This document shows positions 45,004 through 56,463 of a DNA stretch of 64,000 bases, piece after piece. Source of the stretch: Fragum whitleyi. Lineage: Eukaryota; Mollusca; Bivalvia; Cardiida; Cardiidae. How positions within the stretch are numbered: position 1 is the stretch's first letter; every line of letters starts with the position of its first letter. The translations under genes and the position numbers were made by a program. Location: assembly GCA_948146395.1 (NCBI GenBank), contig OX411543.1, forward strand, positions 34,677,058 to 34,741,057, read 5' to 3'. The notes under the pieces were generated by a model. It searched no databases. It saw only the letters and a list, made by a program, of their open reading frames with translations, and was not told the origin of the DNA.

Positions 45004-47077
45004 ACGGCAGTGACAACACCATAATCAACGATGCCAAGGTGAAGAAAACGTCTTCATGTTTGGTTAACAAAAAGCCCAGATAAAAATGGACGCTCTGGCA
45101 ATGCATTGAATTATTTAAACATCAACTTTAGAGGATGAAATCCCAAAGGACCTTATACTGCAGACAATCATATAATGATATCAAGTGTTTCTTTTTTATT
45201 TTGATCGGTTTCTTTCTATACGTTTATTACCTAAATTGTATTGACGCTGTTTTTGTTCTCCCACGAACGGTTTTATCTTCCCCTGAGCTGGGATAAAAGT
45301 ACAATACAGCTTAGAATATCCAACAAAGGAATGAACTTGTGGAATGATCTCTAGTAATAATTCGCATTTACATCAAGTCAGAATTTGTGTATACTTTTTA
45401 ATGCACTTGAATGCGAAGGGTTGTAAATTTGTTTAAGCCTTAGACCAACAACATTATGTGTATCAAGTATCAAGAAACAGTTATCGTCTATCATTTTCAA
45501 TGTAAAAATGATCTTTGACGCCTCTTTCTAGATTGGTAACCTATATGATGTATTATAAATTTATGAATAAACAAAAATTGGAATGAATAAATAAGTGAAT
45601 AATAAAAAATGATCATTTAACACTTTCATTTTTTCAGTAAACCGTCGGCTCCGTTCTATAAGGACGTATATGCAAAATTCCATTTTTTCTTTTATTGCGT
45701 TTTCGCACACATATGATATTCCTGCGTCTTTTGCGAAGATGCTGGACCTGATAGCTAATCGTATCCCCCCAAAAAAGCTTCTAAAACTTGTAAGATAGGT
45801 CATTTTCGCACTGGAAGTGGTCGAAAAGTGAAGTTCGAAAATGACGTATTGACAAATTTGATAATTGTTCATGTTTCCTTATGATAAAAGTTTATTTTTA
45901 AAGATCAGTTTGAAAAAGAACACAACCTTTACCCAGGCCAGATAATTCGTGTGTCTCAGTTACATACATAAAAATTGTTATATGCATTTTTCACTTTTTT
46001 TTTAGAAACGTCTCACTCAACGGCTTTCGGGGTCTCGTATGCACCCGAAAATAATTTTTTTACAGGCGATTTGTCCTATTTGTTATATAACATCAAATTT
46101 AATTAGTTTTTTTTCATGCATTTATCTTTTATGCCTTTTTTTGTCTACACGGCATTTTGTTCCGAAAAAAATAAGTGAAAAAATGACGTACTTGACGATT
46201 TTTTTGTTGTTTTTCTTAAATAACTCATTATAGAGACAAAATTTAATATTTATGATGGCAGATAATATATAAAGTGATTCGATTTAAAATGTTTTCGACC
46301 AAAATGGTTGTACTAGTGTTTATAGGTAAAAAGATATTAGAATTTTTCCTTCTCCTGAAAAGTAGGCTTTTCCCGTATTCGTCTTTATAGAACGTAGCCG
46401 ACGAAACGTTCTTTCTCAAACATATTAATGATTGGTACAGGTAGATTTTGTTCGGTAAGCCGTGAAATCAACTTTTTACTGATAGATTATCATGCCATTT
46501 GTTCGAAAGAGATAAAACAGATTGAAATAACACACGAAGAAAGTTTAAAATTTACCTTGTATTCAAACATTTTCACTTGTCTTAAAACGTAAGGTTCACT
46601 CAAAACATGTACTTTCATAATTGCCTCGAAGGGATAAGGTTAAATTCCTATCATGTGCTTTTTGATTATACCCGATTTACCTATGGTAATAGACTCAGCG
46701 ACTAAGTCAGAGCTCAGTTTCGAAAATAAACCTATAAAGTATTGGTTTCGAAAACACAAAACACCGTGTAGATCTACCCATACATTTTGTAAGTTCACCA
46801 GAACTGAAATCTCTAAGGGTTCTCTTTTCACACAACAAAATAAACCGAACCTTTGAGACATTAATAAATGCCAATCTATTTGTTGTTTTAAGTATCTGTT
46901 TTATTTCAACACACAGGTCAAGTCCCAAAGGACACCATGCAGACACAAACATACTCCGTGGTTTGTAATCTCATACCTTACGTGTTATTTATAACGTATT
47001 CATATTCTATATTCATTGCTTCGTTTCCATATCGTCTACTGTATTCAATCATTCCCACACAATCCTTTTTTACGCCC
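45004..47077. other. nothing recognised
   Basis: AT-rich. 45478-45535 resembles 61530-61590 (CTATCATTTTCAATGTAAAA, then TGATCTTTGA), so a dispersed repeat fragment is present. Open frames of 60-103 codons show no recognisable protein. Confidence 0.45.
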
Positions 47078-47080
47078 CTG

Positions 47081-47318
47081 AGGCCTGTTTTACTACACAT
47101 CTTACGATCATTTTTTGCATAGGGTCAAATTAAAATTGCTTCGACAATAGTAACTAAATATAGAATTCTGCCATGCATCACCTCATTGGAATCCTCCCTA
47201 AAGACGATTCCAATAAGCTATTGCAAGGCAAAATCTATCAATGAATTAAAGCAACATGTGAGGTTTGTGATTTTGACTTACGATTAATTTTTGCGTAAGT
47301 GTTAAGTAAAACGGGCCC
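47081..47318. mobile_element. GGGCCC-family MITE, CTG target duplication
   Basis: Left end AGGCCTGTTTTACTACACAT, right end TTAAGTAAAACGGGCCC, flanked by CTG at 47078-47080 and 47319-47321. Middle hairpin CATTGGAATCCTCCCTAAAG / GACGATTCCAATAAG. Confidence 0.87.
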
Positions 47319-47321
47319 CTG

Positions 47322-47635
47322 GAGATAAAACTATGGAAAAGTCTCCAGGACCAAGTCGGCAAGGCGAATATGGCGTCTTAACGATCTCCCTAGGCAGCAC
47401 AGACCAGCGGTCTTCGGAACTGTAATGACCTCAAAGTCACCAGGCACTCAGCGTCAACCTATAATTCTACTGGCTTCAGTGAAGCTAGTAGGTAACCTCA
47501 ATGACGCTTGCCTCAAAAAGACCTGCGAATCCTTAACAAGCTCGAACCGGGAAACACGACTTCAAGATGCTCCTTAATAACTGTTAGGATATATCAGAGA
47601 AAGGAAACAAATAAGTCTTATACCCAAATATCAGC
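47322..47635. other. GC-richer segment of unknown nature
   Basis: About 47340-47580 has higher G+C than its surroundings (for example GGAAAAGTCTCCAGGACCAA, CTAGGCAGCACAGACCAGCG). Both strands have stops and no splice-flanked exon is convincing. It directly precedes the tRNA-like fragment at 47636. Confidence 0.4.
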
Positions 47636-47671
47636 CCGATTAGCTCAGTTGGTATAGCACCGGACTTCAAA
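47636..47671 (+). pseudogene. 5' half of a tRNA-like sequence (SINE head fragment)
   Basis: AGCCCGATTAGCTCAGTTGG then TATAGCACCGGACTTC: acceptor strand, D arm with a clear A box and the start of an anticodon arm. It stops exactly at the anticodon loop, where a 78-bp inverted repeat begins. No B box follows. Confidence 0.75.
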
Positions 47672-47674
47672 ACA

Positions 47675-47752
47675 ATGTGTCAAATGAATAAGTTATTTCC
47701 CTTGTTCCCTTCTGTTATATCATTTCAACTTATCTATTTGACACATGTACGT
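47675..47752. repeat. 78-bp inverted repeat interrupting the tRNA-like sequence
   Basis: AATGTGTCAAATGAATAAGT at the left and ACTTATCTATTTGACACAT at the right are complementary, with an AT-rich loop. Confidence 0.82.
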
Positions 47753-48631
47753 TCGTACCATGGAAAGATCGCTACAACAGCATTGAGGTAACTATTAAAT
47801 ATTTTGTTGTAAAGGTAATTGTTGGAGAGACAGACAAGCAGACAGACAGGCAAAAAGATGGACATCGATAACAAAATATTTCTGCTACATGTATCATCAG
47901 TGCGTGGGCATTAAATCACCAGAGTCAGTCGTCTGGAATTCGTCTTGTAGGTTTCTGTATCATTACGTAACACAAACATTACAGACGAACTACTGTGACA
48001 ATTATTCCCTCTTTATATTCACGATCTATCACATTTATATAATTACCAGACGACATTTCAGACGGGTGTTCTGTCGGAAAAAATGTCACGCGAAACATAA
48101 TGATGATGCAAAGTATTGTACTCATTCATTCCCCAGAAAGTTGAAAGAAAGTGTAATTTAAAATAAACTTACAGAATGTATTGGGATGGGCATGGTTAAA
48201 ACATAAGCATAAAAACTATGAAATTATATATACCATTTAGCTTAATACAAGCTGTAGTTACCAGTTTTTGGAAGAACATTGACGCAATGCAGTAAGGTAT
48301 AACACGGGCGCCTTGTAGCGTTAAAACCGAGCGAACAAACAACAATCGTTACTTCTAATGGCATTCCAAAGACAGCTCAAGTAATAATCGATAAAAGGCA
48401 AAACGAAAATTTCTCTTTTCTTTCTTTCCTAAGTTGATTACTTTGTCACATTTTTGTTTTCTGGGAAAATCGGGTCAGCTCTGTAAAACATCACACTAGA
48501 CAGATGGATTTAGGAAAAATGAAGAATCTGTACTAGAAAATCTTTTTCATTGAATGAAGATATTGTCGATGAATCTGAAAATATGTTTTTGTCGTTAATA
48601 ACATCCGCCCCATGGGAAGAATTACTTATAA
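47753..48631. other. nothing recognised
   Basis: A 90-codon open frame (47889-48161) shows no recognisable protein. Confidence 0.45.
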
Positions 48632-48900
48632 ATATGACTCATGACACGGGAGTGAAATAATACCGTTGAATATCTTTGATATTACACGGGTGTAATTGCA
48701 CTAGCGTAATAGATATGCCAATAAACTAGGCAATTATCGTTACTCCTTTTTCGTTGAAAAGACATCATAATGCATTTAATGACACCAATTTACATTCGGC
48801 ATAGAATGTTACGCGGATTTTTTTTAAATGATGCATTTTTACGAATTTTCTGAAGTTATATATGACTCGTTTATTCATTCAATATCCCCTATTTTATTCT
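48632..48900. mobile_element. diverged solo arm of the 11747-14874 element
   Basis: AAATATGACTCATGACACGG, GAGTGAAATAATACCGTTGA, ATATTACACGGGTGTAATTG and CACTAGCGTAATAGATATGC follow the order of the arm at 53001. Confidence 0.75.
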
Positions 48901-49529
48901 GTCATAAGCATAGTAAATATTCAAGCCTCATTTTTTTCGTGTCAGCTCTTTGACATCATACAAAAATAATATATCTTACTTCGAATAAACATTCCATTTC
49001 CTTTTTCATGCTCTTTCTTTTATACAACGAATTATTTGTAAGGAAAAGATTTTTTTCTTTTGGCTGTGAGTTCTCTGTGTAACATTTTACTGTCTTAAAA
49101 TTGCTTCAAAGATTGTTCCTGTAAAACGTAATATCCAGACTTATGGCTTCTTTTAAACATAAGAACATAAGAAATCGCTCAAGCACGATTTGAATTATTT
49201 TTTTGCAATTCAAAATGTATCCAATAACTTTGCTTGTAAAATATTTTCGAGGATAAATGTTTTCAATGGTGGTATTTTCATTTTCCGCTGATATAGCAAA
49301 AGGGTTGTGAAATATCATAAATCTTATTTGTCTGGTTTTCATTAAATATTTTCCCATGAGACATAAATGGACGAATGATGATATAAATAGATTGTGGCTT
49401 TACATCGAAAATTGACACTGGCAGGGATTGGCGCTCTTCTTAATATGAAAACGTTTTTTTTTAATCAGGAATCTTAATATCTTGAACTTTCTCTCTCAAG
49501 GAGCCCATGACGCCCCTAATAACGTTTTC
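48901..49529. other. nothing recognised
   Basis: AT-rich, no supported feature. Confidence 0.45.
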
Positions 49530-49860
49530 GCGTACAATATTTTATCTTATAACTATACAAATATCTGAGTGATAACATCCCGTATGATATTTTTTATGAT
49601 ATCATATAGTTTTTTTAGAACAATGATATAATGCGTTAATTTTCAGAAACTTGCATTTCAGTTAGAAATATCGACGCAACTAAGACAAATATAGGTTATA
49701 AGATAAATATAATACATACTTAGTGTATTGTATGAAAAAAATATCTAACTCGGTTGTGAGAATTAATAATTGCCTCGGCATAGCATCGCCAATTATCAAT
49801 TCTCCCAACCTCGTTAGATATTTTTTCTCATACAAAACACTAAGTACGTATTATGTATTT
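49530..49860 (-). repeat. inverted copy of the 13770-14075 repeat
   Basis: Carries ATATGATATTTTTTATGATATC-type text (about 49585), ACTTGCATTTCAGTTAGAAA, and the hairpin GAGAATTAATAATTGCCTCG / GCCAATTATCAATTCTC. Confidence 0.82.
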
Positions 49861-51949
49861 ACATATCAATTATAACAAATTATTTACTTTATATTTCTTT
49901 AATTCTTTTCGGTGGATTATCGAGAAATAACGGTAGATACTCACTTATTAATCTAACTGCCAATCTAGTGAAATTATCAAAAATCTTGTACTCCGCTTTC
50001 GTTCATTTCACCTTATATGACGTTATATTATTGGAGGCAAAGAAAGTGATGCCAAAATCGTTCTCTTCCTTGCCAATCGGTGCATTGAAACAAAGGATTT
50101 TTTTGTAATTATTTGTGCTTTTTTCCAAGATAAAGAATAATAATAGCGATTCTGGGTAAAGATTGACGAACGTCTAGGCTATTATTGATAACAGTTATTT
50201 ATAACGAGACTGTATTGCCGAGGTTACTGACTCACAGTAATCCATCATAAATAATAAAATAGATTGTTGGTGACTTGATGTAAAAAGTCGGGGAAAGCTA
50301 GGAATTTTAATTTCATGCAATTGAAACAACAGATCTGATTGGTTGAAAGTAATTAAAGACTTGTATTCATTTTTGCTTTCTAATAGACTACACTAAATCA
50401 TCATTCCAGGAATATATATTTTGACTTCCGAATAATACTACCCTAATTAAATTCACCATCAATAGAAGAATATTCCATGTCTGAAGATATGCATTGAAAT
50501 TCTTTTTCTCTGTTTATTATAAGAAAGAAAACATTTCCTGTTTGAACTTCAGATGAACTTTGTGGATACAAATTAAATCAAGACACCAGAGTGAATTCGT
50601 CATGTTCTTTGTATCGATAGCTCCACTCAATTCTACTTAAAGCGATTTTCGTTTTATTGTCTGGTATACTCAATACTATAGTATCTCATATCAAGACGAA
50701 ATTACACATTTGAACGCGTTGCATGGAGCTCTTTTCAAATTTATAGATTTACCCTAAATTTAAGTAATTATAATACAGGAACAAAGCACAAACACAAAAA
50801 TAAATACGTCATGTTAAATCTGTTATTGTTTTCATTTTTACTTGTATAAAAATCTGACCACACTGAAAAGTGGTAGTTTTCGAAGCAAAGCAATAGTACG
50901 GGTGATGTCCAGGTACTCCCTGAAATGTTGGTTTAAAATGACAAGAGAAAAGCAGTCTGTAATTTTTTATGCATTCTGTCAAGGGTTATGTTGAGAATAT
51001 TATATTATATTATGTTGTGTCGTGCACAAAAACACAGTTATATCTTTTTAAATGAGGCAATTCCTGTTTTAAAACAGTAAGAACCATACACGCTGGGGCA
51101 AAAGTCATTCGTAAAAAAGCGACATAAGAAAAGTCTTACTCTTAGAATTTTATCAATACTATCTAAATACAATACTTTGCAACAAACAATACTCACGTTA
51201 TATTCTATTAGGTAAAAATACTCATTTGATTATTCCAACATATATTTAGTTAATTTTCCATATATTTCCCCCACAAGAACATCTACGTGAATCAGTGAGA
51301 CAGTTATTCTTTCTGGATACCTCTACTACCGTTCCCGTTGACAAGCTGAGCATCTTTGACTTTTCCAGGCTCTGCAATAATGTGAATGTTGCACAATCCT
51401 TTCAAAAACTTCCGTATCTATATTTTTGTTTTAGATTTAAATGCCATTTAAATATTTTAAACAAATAAATTGAAACGAAGGAATAAATCTTCAAATATGT
51501 TGAATTATTCTGAAGGCAATTTGTATTGTCAAACGTATATCACACAGAACCATAGCTTATATTTTTGTAATGTGATTCGACAAATATGAATAAACTAGGG
51601 CGCTTAAATTGCGCTTTCTATAAAATTTGCCAAGGACTTTTCGGAAAAATCTGAGCAATTTTATAGTGGATTTTTGCGATTGTAAAATTCCCAGTTTCAA
51701 GGTTGTGTTTGATTATTGCAAGCTACGAGTTTGAATTCCAAGCAATTCCTATATAGTTGGGGACTAATTATGACCTTTTACCTACATATAAATACAAAAT
51801 TACGGATTATGGCATACTAGGCTTACGCTTAAAGACTAAAAATGGTCATGTGTTTTTTTCCTTCTCCTAGTCTAGCTTATTCTTTAAATATTCCAAACTA
51901 AACGGACTTTGACTTTCCAAAATGTAAATTAGCATTTACTGAAGTGTCT
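49861..51949. other. nothing recognised
   Basis: Two kilobases of AT-rich sequence without a recognisable repeat, exon or RNA gene. Confidence 0.45.
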
Positions 51950-52290
51950 GTATAAACATATTTTTGTTGAAGTAATCACATTCTGTCTACAACAAACGTC
52001 AAATGGACTTGGCAATTTCTCAATCATGGACGGCAAATGGAATAGCTAAGTGGCTTTCTTTGAATTCAGAATCACGACTGGCCTCGCCGTAATGCGCAGA
52101 ATTATTTCTTTTCTATTCATTTGTCAGTCTAGACAAGATTTGATGGATCATTCTTTCTTGTTATATTTGTGGCGGATACCTCCTAGTCCGTCCTGCTTTC
52201 GGAATGATAAAACGGTGCAAGCAAGTGGAAATTATATCTCGTTTTGCACGTACAGTTTGCAGTGTTTGGTCATTCTGCACGCAGAGCAAG
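51950..52290 (+). repeat. dispersed repeat, matching 61040-61400
   Basis: Shared, in the same orientation: CTACAACAAACGTCAAATGG, CTTGGCAATTTCTCAATCAT, AATGCGCAGAATTATTTCTT, TTCATTTGTCAGTCTAGAC and AAACGGTGCAAGC. A 97-codon frame here has no counterpart in the other copy, so it is not coding. Confidence 0.85.
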
Positions 52291-52486
52291 ATTCGGAAAG
52301 GTCTTTTTATTTAGACGAATTACTTCAATTTGCGCTGATTTAAGTGTTTTCTAAGAAACATGCAACAGAATCTCAATGGCCTTGACGATTTGGCAGTCAA
52401 GTGTTTTCGGTGCGGTCTAAAGATGGTGGCCTTGTAGCCCTGTAGCCTGAAGTTAATAGCCTGGCGGCTTTACAAACTGGCAGAAT

Positions 52487-52856
52487 TTACCATTCATTCA
52501 TTCCAAACACTCACTCAAACCATTTAAACACGAACCAAACTCACTTAAAACGATAGAATCAACAACTTCATTCAATATAATTAAAGCTAGAAAAGAACGG
52601 GATTTCACTAACATAATTCAAAGTCTGAGCGTCTGATAGTTTTTTGAAGAAATTGGAAGCTATTTACACAACTTGTAGGGATATGTCTAAAGGGAGGTAA
52701 TGCAATATCGCTTATTTTGTTCTTCCTAAACAAAACTTGCAATGTTGCATTACCTCCATTTAATTTCACCCAAAACTCGCTCCACACATTCATTCATTTT
52801 CATCTCAAAATCATTCCGAAAACATTCATATTGTCAATTTCACGATGTTCTTTTAA
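52487..52856. mobile_element. MITE-1 copy, inverted
   Basis: CATTCATTCATTCCAAACAC, AAACCATTTAAACACGAACC, the central hairpin (AATATCGCTTATTTTGTTCT facing AACAAAACTTGCAATGTTGC) and ATTGTCAATTTCACGATGTT at the right. Confidence 0.83.
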
Positions 52857-53000
52857 AAGCCTTGAGTCCAGGATAAAGGGTTGACACCAAAGATACCTTC
52901 AGAAACGACACTGTAACATCGGCTAAAACAGAAACACAATGGCCATAATGCATTTATAACAACAGTTAAGTTGTTACCCTAGGGCTTACAATATAAGTTT
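52857..53000. other. short spacer, nothing recognised
   Basis: No feature. Confidence 0.4.
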
Positions 53001-53405
53001 ATAATATGACCTACGTCGTGGGAGTGAAATAACCCCGTTGAATATTTTTGATATTACACGAGTGTTATTACACTAGTGGAATAACTATGCAAATGAACTA
53101 AGAACTAATAGGAACGCTATTTTGTTATCGCGAAAATGACGTCATAATTTGTATATTGTGACGTCAGTTTTTAACGGCGTAATAAGTTTCGCGGAAAATT
53201 GAAATGTTGAATTTCAAGAATCTTTACTTTTTTTGCAAAAAATCGGGTCATATTATAAATAGAATATCAAATTTGTGCTCATAAAATACCGAATTAATTA
53301 AACTCGTCATCTATAAACATATAGAAACTCGGCGAAGCCTCGTTTTTATATGTTTATAGATGACTCGTTTAATAAATTCGGTATTCCATGAACACTCATT
53401 CAATA
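53001..53405. mobile_element. solo arm of the 11747-14874 element
   Basis: ATAATATGACCTACGTCGTG, AATAACCCCGTTGAATATTT, CACTAGTGGAATAACTATGC, TGACGTCATAATTTG, then the hairpin CATATAGAAACTCGGCGAAG / CCTCGTTTTTATATG. No partner arm follows. Confidence 0.82.
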
Positions 53406-55194
53406 TCAATGGCTCATCAAAAGGTTACCATGAAACTGTTGCCATGCAATAATACAGGTAGAGATTTTTCAACCTCCCACGGTCCCTGAATTTTACAACA
53501 TTCGGATATTGAGCTTGTGAAATTATAGTAAACTAGATTTGATGTCTAAGATACCCTGCACTGTTTCCAACTTGACATTGTAGTCCGTGGGCCAGGAGGG
53601 GTCACCATGCACCCCCCTAAGGGTTCTCCGAGAGTGGTATGGAAATGTTCATTGGACCTCCCTGAGTGAGAGTCAAGATGTTAACAGGTGGTAATTTGGG
53701 TCCCGACTGCCATTCCGAGTGGTTTTCAAGATGGCAGCCAAGAATAAATTCATTATACCTTTGGTACACTAAAGAGGGATTTTTTTCAATTAAGTTTTTT
53801 TAGAGTCTAAAACATGTATATTTTGCAATCTGGTAAAACTCTTTATTACTTTAAATGATTTTGAAGATTCCAACTTCCGAAATGGGAGATGGCAGCCAGT
53901 TCTGGATAAGAATTTTGGTATTTTTACGATGAATGTCATGAGATAACAGTGTTCACCATGTACTACACCTTAAATCATATTGCAAAGTGCTATGATATTG
54001 TTGATATTAACTTCCCGAGTTCAGATCAAGTTGTTAACAGTCAATATTTTGGGTCCTGACTGCTTTTCTCTGTGTTTTTCTAAATGGCAGCCACTAAAAA
54101 TGCAAATAAACCAGGATACATTTTACGGATATTACTTGATTTTAAATCACATTTTATGACCAAAACGTGTATTTTTTACGTTCTTGGTACAAAATCTAGT
54201 TAATGCTAATTTGGATATCCAATCATCCTCTATTAGAGATGGCAGCCAGATTGGGATAGGAATTTTATTATTTTTTGTTGCAATCTGTGAAGGACGAAGG
54301 GTCACCATGTACTTTGCCATACAATTCTCTCTGATTGTACCATGAAATTGTTAATTCAACATTCCCAAGGCTGAATCCAGGTGTTTACGGTAGATGTTTT
54401 GAGTTCCGACTGCCTTTTTGAAGTGTTTTCCTAATGGCAGCCAATGCAAATACAAGTAAATAAATTGGAACAATTTGTATATGAGCAACCTTTGTCTTTT
54501 TATAATTTTTGATGACCAAAAACACAAATATTTAGTGTTCTTGCTACATGCTGAAAAAGCTAATGCCTTTTTGAAGATCAAACATTCTGAATGGTAGATG
54601 GCAGCCAGTTTTAAATAAAGTTAGGACCACGATGGAAATAAGAGTCATTCGACCCTTTACCGTGTCATCCTCGGATAAAAAAAATAATTCAAAAACCAAA
54701 CATACTGAAATGAAGATGGCATCCAATTTAAAACACATAATTTTGCTTATTTAACTGTTAAAGTCTCTGATACTTGATGGTAGGGCATGTCACTCCTGCG
54801 GAAGTGGGGTGTATCAAGTTGTTCACCATATATCCCTGATATCAATATTCTGTCTCTTTCGTTTCACCTGAAGGATTAGGGTTGTTTTACATGGTCTTCG
54901 AGAAAATACATGATAAAACGAAATTTGAAATATGAGATGGCAGTCAGGTCACAATTTGAATTCATCTTATTTTTGTAAAAAATATCTTTTTTGTACATGT
55001 TTCTGTCGAATATGGATGCATATTGGTATCATTTTCTCAATCTGTCAGTCCGTGTGTTTATACATAGGTTGGTTAACTTCTTGTTTCGATTAAGAACATC
55101 GTGTACTTGACAAGGGTTAGAAATCATTAGCGACTTTTGAAAGATTTGTATGTTTTGTTTTTATCGAACTTGAGCAAAACTATACAATATAAAG

Positions 55195-55355
55195 CTTCCA
55201 AATCCACTCCAGCTAATGGAATAATTGAATGATTGGAAAATCTTAAATGATTTCGGAGTGGTTTTGGGCAAAAAATGCCATGAATGGAACGCTGTGTAAA
55301 TGATTCAAATGGTTTTGACTAGACTTTGTGTCAATTACACAGTGCTTTTTACCGC
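55195..55355. mobile_element. MITE-1 fragment inside the 4.26-kb element
   Basis: CCACTCCAGCTAATGGAATA, TGGAACGCTGTGTAAATGAT, GTGTCAATTACACAGTGCTT resemble the MITE-1 right half, strongly diverged. Confidence 0.55.
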
Positions 55356-56445
55356 AAAACACTGATAGAAATAGTTTCAGGAAACTTTCACAGAATTTGA
55401 CAAAACTCATATTGTTGATTATTGCTGATATAATGCCGAGTAACGGAAAAAGTGGGCTTGATTTAAAATGTCTTATTAACACATTCGTCTTGCATTGAAG
55501 GATGGGTTTGCATGAACCTTTCACAGAATATTCCTCATCATGTGACTTTGTGTGTTTTTTAACTCAGTAAGATGACATAATTCCAAATCACGAAAAAGCT
55601 GCATTTTTATCAATCGTCTCGTAAACGTTACTCCTTTTACATCAATGTAAGGATTTCACCAAGATATTGATAGATTTGTAAGAAGGTTTTACATAATGCT
55701 CCTTATCATGGGACAATCATAGCACATACTTGTCAATTTGATATAGTCACTGTCTTTAATGGTGGTTTTTGATAACAATTTCGAAGTATACTTCATGATA
55801 TAAATATTAGCATATATTCAACGTTTGCCCATATATAATGCTGCGTCACAAAAAAGTATTCATTCGTTATGAGAATGTTAAGTGGGGCGATTATTTTGTC
55901 AAACGTGACTCGTGTTTTTCATTTAAAACAAATAAATCCAAATTAATATTTCCATTCTATAATATAGTTATATTTTGGATTATTCGACATAGGAAAACTT
56001 CCATATGGTCAAATGGCGGCAAAGTTTTTGAAAAAATGAATAAATATATGCTAGATAAAACGTCCTTAAAAAAATCATATATGAATTTGTAAATGTATCA
56101 GCTACGTAGGGATTAGCACTGCTGAGCTCTCCAAGAGGAATATGAATAAAACAGATTTAAGAAAATTTAATATATTGAAATATCTTAATTGGTGGATTTA
56201 TTTCAGATCCCTTTACATTTATTTAATTTGGTGGATATTTTCGGTCGTCAATTGAAAGTATTCCTACATCGAACAATATATGGCTGCCATCTCGCTTTTA
56301 GAATTTTGAGAACATCAAATTAGCCCTTAACCAAGAAGAAAATTTAAAAAAAAAAACAAATATTTTTCACTTTCAGTATTAAAACGTTTATTAGCAGGTG
56401 AAACCAAAGATACTGAATATTAATGTTAATAAATGATTCTATCTC

Positions 56446-56463
56446 GGGGGGGGGGGGGGGGGG
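56446..56463 (+). repeat. 18-G homopolymer
   Basis: Eighteen consecutive G residues. A 15-C run lies at 57037-57051 in the same element. Length may be affected by sequencing error. Confidence 0.9.

Noticed and set aside
48600..48630. CATCCGCCCCATGGGAAGAA as part of a receptor exon on the minus strand
   Set aside because: The translation does not continue as receptor sequence in any frame and there are no flanking splice sites.
52050..52343. A 97-codon plus-strand frame with a Cys-rich end
   Set aside because: It falls in a dispersed repeat whose second copy (61040) does not keep the frame.
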